A stretch of DNA of 64,000 nt from the NCBI RefSeq assembly GCF_034676545.1, contig NZ_JAUCBZ010000015.1:2263001-2327000 (forward strand), given 5' to 3'. This DNA comes from Pararhodobacter sp. (GTDB lineage Bacteria; Pseudomonadota; Alphaproteobacteria; Rhodobacterales; Rhodobacteraceae). Shown here piece by piece: positions 59,773 to 64,000 of this stretch (positions are counted from its first letter, which is position 1; each line of letters opens with the position of its first letter). Made by a program: the position numbers and the translations under genes. Under the pieces are notes generated by a model. It saw only the letters and a list, made by a program, of their open reading frames with translations. It searched no databases and had not been told where the DNA came from.

Positions 59773-60330
59773 TCATGCGATTTTCACCGCCAAGGCCGCC
59801 TCGGCCTCCGCCACTGATCCGGCCACGATCATCAACTCCCGCAGGGTTTCCTGCGCGAAACCCTGCTCGATCACATGATCAATCAGGGCCAATAACGGCC
59901 GCCAGAACCCGCCCTGATCCAACAAGATCACCGGTTTCTTATGCAGCCCGATCTGCGCCCAGGTCAGCACCTCGAAAAACTCATCCAGCGTGCCCGCCCC
60001 GCCCGGCAAAACCAGCGCCGCATGAGAATTCGCAAACATCACCTTCTTGCGCTCATGCATGGTTTCGGTGATCACCAAACTATCCAGCTCCACCCGCGCA
60101 ACCTCGTCCGTCATCAGATGAACCGGGATCACCCCAAACGTCTTGCCGCCCGCCTTTTGCGTCGCCCGCGCCACGGCCCCCATCAACCCGATATCCCCGG
60201 CCCCATACACCAGCCGCCAGTTTCGCCGCGCAAACATCGTCCCGATCTCGACACCCGCCTGCATCATCGCCGGATCTTTTCCGGGCCGCGACCCACAAAA
60301 CACGCAAACAGAGGGCGGGAACACAGCCAT
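59773..60330 (-). CDS. LOG-family (TIGR00730) Rossmann protein
   Basis: 185 residues. N-terminus VCVFCGSRPGKDPA, then WRLVYGAGDIGLMGAVARA and the signature LPGGAGTLDEFFEVLTWAQIG. LOG proteins release free cytokinin-type bases from nucleotide 5'-monophosphates, and in bacteria they probably act on AMP-like nucleotides. Confidence 0.93.
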   Translation of the reverse strand: MAVFPPSVCVFCGSRPGKDPAMMQAGVEIGTMFARRNWRLVYGAGDIGLMGAVARATQKAGGKTFGVIPVHLMTDEVARVELDSLVITETMHERKKVMFANSHAALVLPGGAGTLDEFFEVLTWAQIGLHKKPVILLDQGGFWRPLLALIDHVIEQGFAQETLRELMIVAGSVAEAEAALAVKIA

Positions 60331-60441
60331 CGCGGCTCCTTTCGCAAGACCTTGGGGAAAGAAATTCTTTTACCCATAGATACGGGTGTTGTAGGGTGGG
60401 GACAAGTGCGGGTGACGGCCCGCCATAAAGGTTGGATACGG

Positions 60442-62379
60442 ATGTCTCAGAAACGGGTCTGGGTGTTGGGCGGCGCGACTCTGGTCGTGGGCGCCGCGGT
60501 CGCCATGGTTCTGGCCACAGGCGTACGCCGCGATGATCCGTCAGGCCCTGCGCCGTTTGCCTCGCTTGCGCCCGAGGCGGCGGATCCCGAAACCACGACA
60601 TCCCGGGCCACCACATCCGAGCCCGCCCAACCGACGACGGCGGTCCCCGCTGAGGTCGTGGCCGTTCCTCCGTCTGCGACTTCCGAGCCAGCGCCGCAAG
60701 CGGCAATACCGCCACAATTCGATGTGGTGCGGATTGGTCGCGATGGCAGCGCGCTGGTGGCTGGCGAGGCCGCACCTGGTGCTGCCGTGACGGTGCGCCT
60801 TGATGGGCAGGTGGTGGCGCAAACCGCATCGGATGGTGCGGGCCAGTTTGTGATGCTGTTTTCGCTGGGCCATTCCGACGTCGCGCAGATGCTGACCCTG
60901 GAGATGGAGGCCGCCGATGGCACGGTGATGGCCGCCGAGGACACGGTGATCCTGACGCCGCGCCCGGCTCCGGTTGCAGCTCCGGTTCAGATTGCCGAGG
61001 CCGAAGCACCCGGTCGGCCAGCACCAAGTGCCGCGGGCCCGGACAGCCCCGGGCAAGATGGTGCAGAACGCGACACCACGCCCGAAGAACTCTTGCAGCC
61101 GTCGACCGTGGCACAAGCGCCCTCCGTGACCGCCACGGCGACGGCGCCCGAGCGTGCGCAAATCACGACGCCAGCGCCACAAACCACGGTTCCGGTGACC
61201 TCACACGCCGAATTGACGAGCCCGGACCAAGACCGTCCGGCCGCGACCCGTGCGCAGACGGAATCCGCAGAGGGGCTGTCAACGGCTCCGGTTGCCATTG
61301 CGCGTGTGGAGGCCTCGTCACCCGAGGCCGCGACACCGACACCCACGGGTCCGGTCGAGGTGGCGCAATCTTCGAGCCTGGCCAGACCCGAACCCGAGGC
61401 TGCCTCCGCCCCGGCAACCGCCGTGGCTGTCGCCGCTGCTGATGCCGAACCCGATGCAGGGTCGATCGCCGTCGATATTGCACCAGCGGTTGCGCCAGCG
61501 TCGGGCCCCGCCATGGTCCTCCCTGTCGAATCGGCAGCCATTGAGCGTGCCGAAACCATACCTGAAATACTGGATGCTCCCGGAACATCTGTGACAGCGC
61601 CGGTTGTCGCATCCACGCCGCCTGTTACGCCAGAGGTGTCACCGGTCACCAACCTTGCCGCGACGGAGTCCGAGGAAACACGTTTGGCCGACGCCGCGTC
61701 ACTGCCCTCGGGTTTCATCGTGCGGGGCAGCGGCGCGGTTGAGGTTCTGGACCGTGCGCCGCAGGTCATGGACAATGTGGTGATTGACTCGATCAGCTAT
61801 TCGGCGGCCGGTGATGTGCAAATCGCGGGCCGCGCGGCCAGCGCGCAACCGGCCTCGAACCTGCGAATTTATCTGGACAATCAACCGATTGCCGTGGCGC
61901 GGTCCGAACGTGGCGACTGGACCTCGGACCTGCCGCATGTGGACCCGGGGGTCTATACGTTGCGCGTCGATCAACTGAGCGACCAAGGCCGGGTTGTCTC
62001 GCGGTTCGAGACCCCGTTCCAGCGCGAGGACCCGACGCGCGTGGCCGCCGCGCAGGCGCAACCGCGCGACGTGTCCGCGCCGAGCACCCAGAGCTCCGAG
62101 GCGGCGGCGCCTGACGTGACGGCCCGCGCCACCGTCGCGCCGCGCGCTCAACCAGACCCAGCCGCGCCGCGCGCACAACCAGACCCTGCGCCCGCTGCCG
62201 CGCCAACGCTCCCCGTTTCGCTGATCACCGTGCAGCCCGGCCATACGCTTTGGGCAATCTCGACCGACCGATATGGCGCCGGCGAGCTGTATGTGGTGAT
62301 CTACCGCGCAAACCGAAATCAGATCCGCGACCCGGATTTGATCTATCCCGGTCAGGTGTTCGCGCTGCCGGATAACTAG
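60442..62379 (+). CDS. Large LysM-ended envelope protein, largely disordered
   Basis: 645 residues. N-terminal membrane helix (VWVLGGATLVVGAAVAMVLATG), a long Ala/Pro/Thr/Ser/Glu-rich stretch (about 25-420) interrupted by a beta domain around residues 90-180 (IGRDGSALVAGEAAPGAAVTVRLDGQ), a second similar domain near 440-530, and a C-terminal LysM (ITVQPGHTLWAISTDRYGAG... PGQVFALPDN). LysM binds peptidoglycan, so the protein is envelope-anchored and periplasmic. Role unknown. The start at 60442 is used because the frame further up overlaps the LOG gene antisense. Confidence 0.85.
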   Translation: MSQKRVWVLGGATLVVGAAVAMVLATGVRRDDPSGPAPFASLAPEAADPETTTSRATTSEPAQPTTAVPAEVVAVPPSATSEPAPQAAIPPQFDVVRIGRDGSALVAGEAAPGAAVTVRLDGQVVAQTASDGAGQFVMLFSLGHSDVAQMLTLEMEAADGTVMAAEDTVILTPRPAPVAAPVQIAEAEAPGRPAPSAAGPDSPGQDGAERDTTPEELLQPSTVAQAPSVTATATAPERAQITTPAPQTTVPVTSHAELTSPDQDRPAATRAQTESAEGLSTAPVAIARVEASSPEAATPTPTGPVEVAQSSSLARPEPEAASAPATAVAVAAADAEPDAGSIAVDIAPAVAPASGPAMVLPVESAAIERAETIPEILDAPGTSVTAPVVASTPPVTPEVSPVTNLAATESEETRLADAASLPSGFIVRGSGAVEVLDRAPQVMDNVVIDSISYSAAGDVQIAGRAASAQPASNLRIYLDNQPIAVARSERGDWTSDLPHVDPGVYTLRVDQLSDQGRVVSRFETPFQREDPTRVAAAQAQPRDVSAPSTQSSEAAAPDVTARATVAPRAQPDPAAPRAQPDPAPAAAPTLPVSLITVQPGHTLWAISTDRYGAGELYVVIYRANRNQIRDPDLIYPGQVFALPDN

Positions 62380-62477
62380 GCGCAAGGCCCCGCGTTGGGG
62401 CGAAAGTTCCGGCGACTCTGGCAATCCGGCCGCCCGAGGACTACCTGTGGTCTAGATTTTACAGGAAACTCCCCGTC

Positions 62478-64000
62478 ATGCGATACCGACCAAGCTCTAG
62501 CGCGCTGCCAAGCGATACTGGCCATACGGCAGCCTCGGGGTGGGTCACGATCCGCCGGGTTGCGCCCTATCTGTGGCCCGACGGTGAAAACGGCGTCAAG
62601 ATCCGCGTTGTTGTGGCGATGCTGATGTTGCTGGCGTCCAAGCTGATCGCGGTGGGCACGCCCTTGTTGTACAAGGCGGCGGTGGACAATCTGGTGCCCT
62701 CCGAGGCCGGAGTCGCGTGGTTTATCGGCGTGGGTGCCGTCGGCTTGACGGTGGCCTACGGCGTGGCGCGGCTGATGACCAACGGCTTTCAGCAACTGCG
62801 CGATGCGGTGTTTGCGGTGGTCGGGCAACGCGCCTTGCGCAAGCTGGCCCTGGAGACATTCACCCATATTCACCGCCTGAGCCTGAGCTATCACCTGACG
62901 CGCAAGACCGGCGGCTTGAGCCGGGTCATCGAGCGCGGCGTGAAGGGCGTTGATTTCCTGTTGCGCTTTCTGCTGTTCTCGATTGGCCCGCTGATCCTGG
63001 AACTGTTGATGATCGCCGGTGTCATGCTGGTGTTGTTCGATGTCTGGTATGTCGCGGTGATCGTGGTGACGATCACGCTCTATGTCTGGTTCACCTTCAA
63101 GGTGACGGAATGGCGGGTGAAAATCCGCCGTGAGATGAACAAGCAGGACACCGACGCCAACCAGAAGGCCATCGACAGTCTGCTGAACTTTGAAACCGTC
63201 AAGTATTTCAGCGCCGAGGATCGTGAGGCGCGGCGCTATGATCACGCCATGGCGGGGTATGAATCCGCCGCCCTGAAAACCGCCTATTCGCTGGCCTGGC
63301 TGAATTTCGGCCAATCGGCGCTGATCACCACCGGGTTGGTGGTGGTCATGGTCCTGGCGGCGATTGGCGTGCAGAATGGCGCGCTGACGGTCGGCGATTT
63401 CGTGGTGGTCAACGCCTATATGGTGCAGATCACCATGCCGCTGAATTTTCTGGGCACGGTGTACCGCGAGATCCGGCAGGCTCTGGTCGATATGGGCGAG
63501 ATGTTCGGCCTGTTGGGGCAAAAGCCCGATGTGGTGGAAAGCGCCGATGCCAAGCCCTTGGTTTTGCGCGGTGGTGCGGTGCGGCTGACGGATGTGCGCT
63601 TTGCCTATGATCCGGCGCGGCCGATCCTGAAAGGGGTCACGCTGGATGTGCCGGCGGGGCACAAGGTGGCGCTGGTGGGGGCCTCGGGGTCGGGGAAATC
63701 CACCATTGGCCGCCTGTTGTTCCGGTTCTATGACGTGAGCGACGGCACCTTGACGATCGACGGGCAGGACGTGCGATCCGTGACGCTTAAAAGCCTGCAA
63801 TCAGCCATTGGCGTGGTGCCGCAAGACACGGTCTTGTTCAACGATTCCATCTATTACAACATTGCCTATGGCAAGGATGACGCGACCCGCGACGAGGTGG
63901 AAACCGCGGCCAAGGCTGCGCGCATCCATGAGTTCATCCAAAGCCTGCCCGAGGGTTACGACACGCCGGTTGGCGAGCGTGGGCTGAAACTGTCGGGCGG
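62478..64000 (+). CDS. Atm1/ABCB7-type ABC exporter, cut by the window end
   Basis: At least 507 residues, continuing past 64000. Six-helix ABC exporter domain (about 30-330) including NFETVKYFSAEDREARRYD, typical of Atm1/HMT1, and an NBD with Walker A GASGSGKST; the frame ends exactly in LSGG. Atm1-type exporters move glutathione-linked sulfur species or heavy-metal conjugates. The ATG at 62478 is supported by the hydrophobic region following it. Walker B and the C-terminus lie outside. Confidence 0.92.
   Translation, partial: MRYRPSSSALPSDTGHTAASGWVTIRRVAPYLWPDGENGVKIRVVVAMLMLLASKLIAVGTPLLYKAAVDNLVPSEAGVAWFIGVGAVGLTVAYGVARLMTNGFQQLRDAVFAVVGQRALRKLALETFTHIHRLSLSYHLTRKTGGLSRVIERGVKGVDFLLRFLLFSIGPLILELLMIAGVMLVLFDVWYVAVIVVTITLYVWFTFKVTEWRVKIRREMNKQDTDANQKAIDSLLNFETVKYFSAEDREARRYDHAMAGYESAALKTAYSLAWLNFGQSALITTGLVVVMVLAAIGVQNGALTVGDFVVVNAYMVQITMPLNFLGTVYREIRQALVDMGEMFGLLGQKPDVVESADAKPLVLRGGAVRLTDVRFAYDPARPILKGVTLDVPAGHKVALVGASGSGKSTIGRLLFRFYDVSDGTLTIDGQDVRSVTLKSLQSAIGVVPQDTVLFNDSIYYNIAYGKDDATRDEVETAAKAARIHEFIQSLPEGYDTPVGERGLKLSG

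Noticed and set aside
1..64000. tRNA, rRNA, riboswitch or insertion sequence
   Set aside because: I looked for cloverleaf-like sequences, transposase motifs and known riboswitch cores near the cob, sox and glp genes and saw none by eye.

Overview
The window (about 65% G+C, GC-rich third codon positions) looks like a chromosomal segment of an alphaproteobacterium of the Rhodobacteraceae/Paracoccaceae (Roseobacter-type) group. The evidence is a short ProS lacking the editing insertion, a soxBDAG sarcosine oxidase operon, adjacent cobT/cobS cobaltochelatase genes near dnaJ-like and bolA genes, an NDUFA12-mlaD-DUF2155 block, and typical dispersed extragenic repeats. I saw no rRNA, tRNA, CRISPR array, phage or transposase gene.

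Layout. 0.3-3.8 kb: response regulator, small two-helix membrane protein, and a sodium/solute symporter fused to a histidine kinase. 3.8-7.6 kb: divergent MsbA-type ABC exporter and SLC13/RCK_C transporter. 7.6-9.5 kb: a membrane pentapeptide-repeat protein bracketed by palindromic repeats and holding a striking fold-back hairpin. 9.6-18 kb: proS, a 2OG-Fe(II) oxygenase, EamA transporter, ornithine cyclodeaminase family enzyme, a collapsed HAD pseudogene, a TrmO-like protein, a DHA2 exporter and an NsrR-like Rrf2 regulator. 18.3-20.2 kb: an SGNH-like plus GSCFA pair.

20.3-41.9 kb is the most interesting part: a catabolic island for N-methylated amines or betaines. It carries a non-pyrrolysine MttB-type methyltransferase, an XRE regulator, a translationally coupled desaturase/PhnD-like/dimethylglycine-dehydrogenase-like trio, a Zn alcohol dehydrogenase, an enolase-superfamily enzyme, a complete peptide-type ABC transporter with a double ATPase, and soxB-(secreted protein)-soxD-soxA-soxG. 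Methyl groups would be removed step by step and passed to folate by GcvT-like domains. The actual substrate is not revealed by the sequence.

41.9-64 kb: glpR/glpD with a phased operator, two cyclophilins, NDUFA12, MlaD, DUF2155, aminopeptidase P, cobT/cobS, two membrane proteins, a DnaJ-like gene, bolA, small secreted proteins, gatB, a sulfotransferase-like gene, a LOG-family gene, a LysM protein, and an Atm1-type ABC exporter cut by the window end.

Quality warning: six conserved genes (758, 1047, 29990, 37658, 53994 and 57179) are each broken by one inserted or deleted base, several in short homopolymers and one in the normally essential gatB. This pattern fits indel errors in the underlying sequence better than real gene decay. 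By contrast, the HAD gene at 14948-15410 has lost its whole middle and is a genuine pseudogene.
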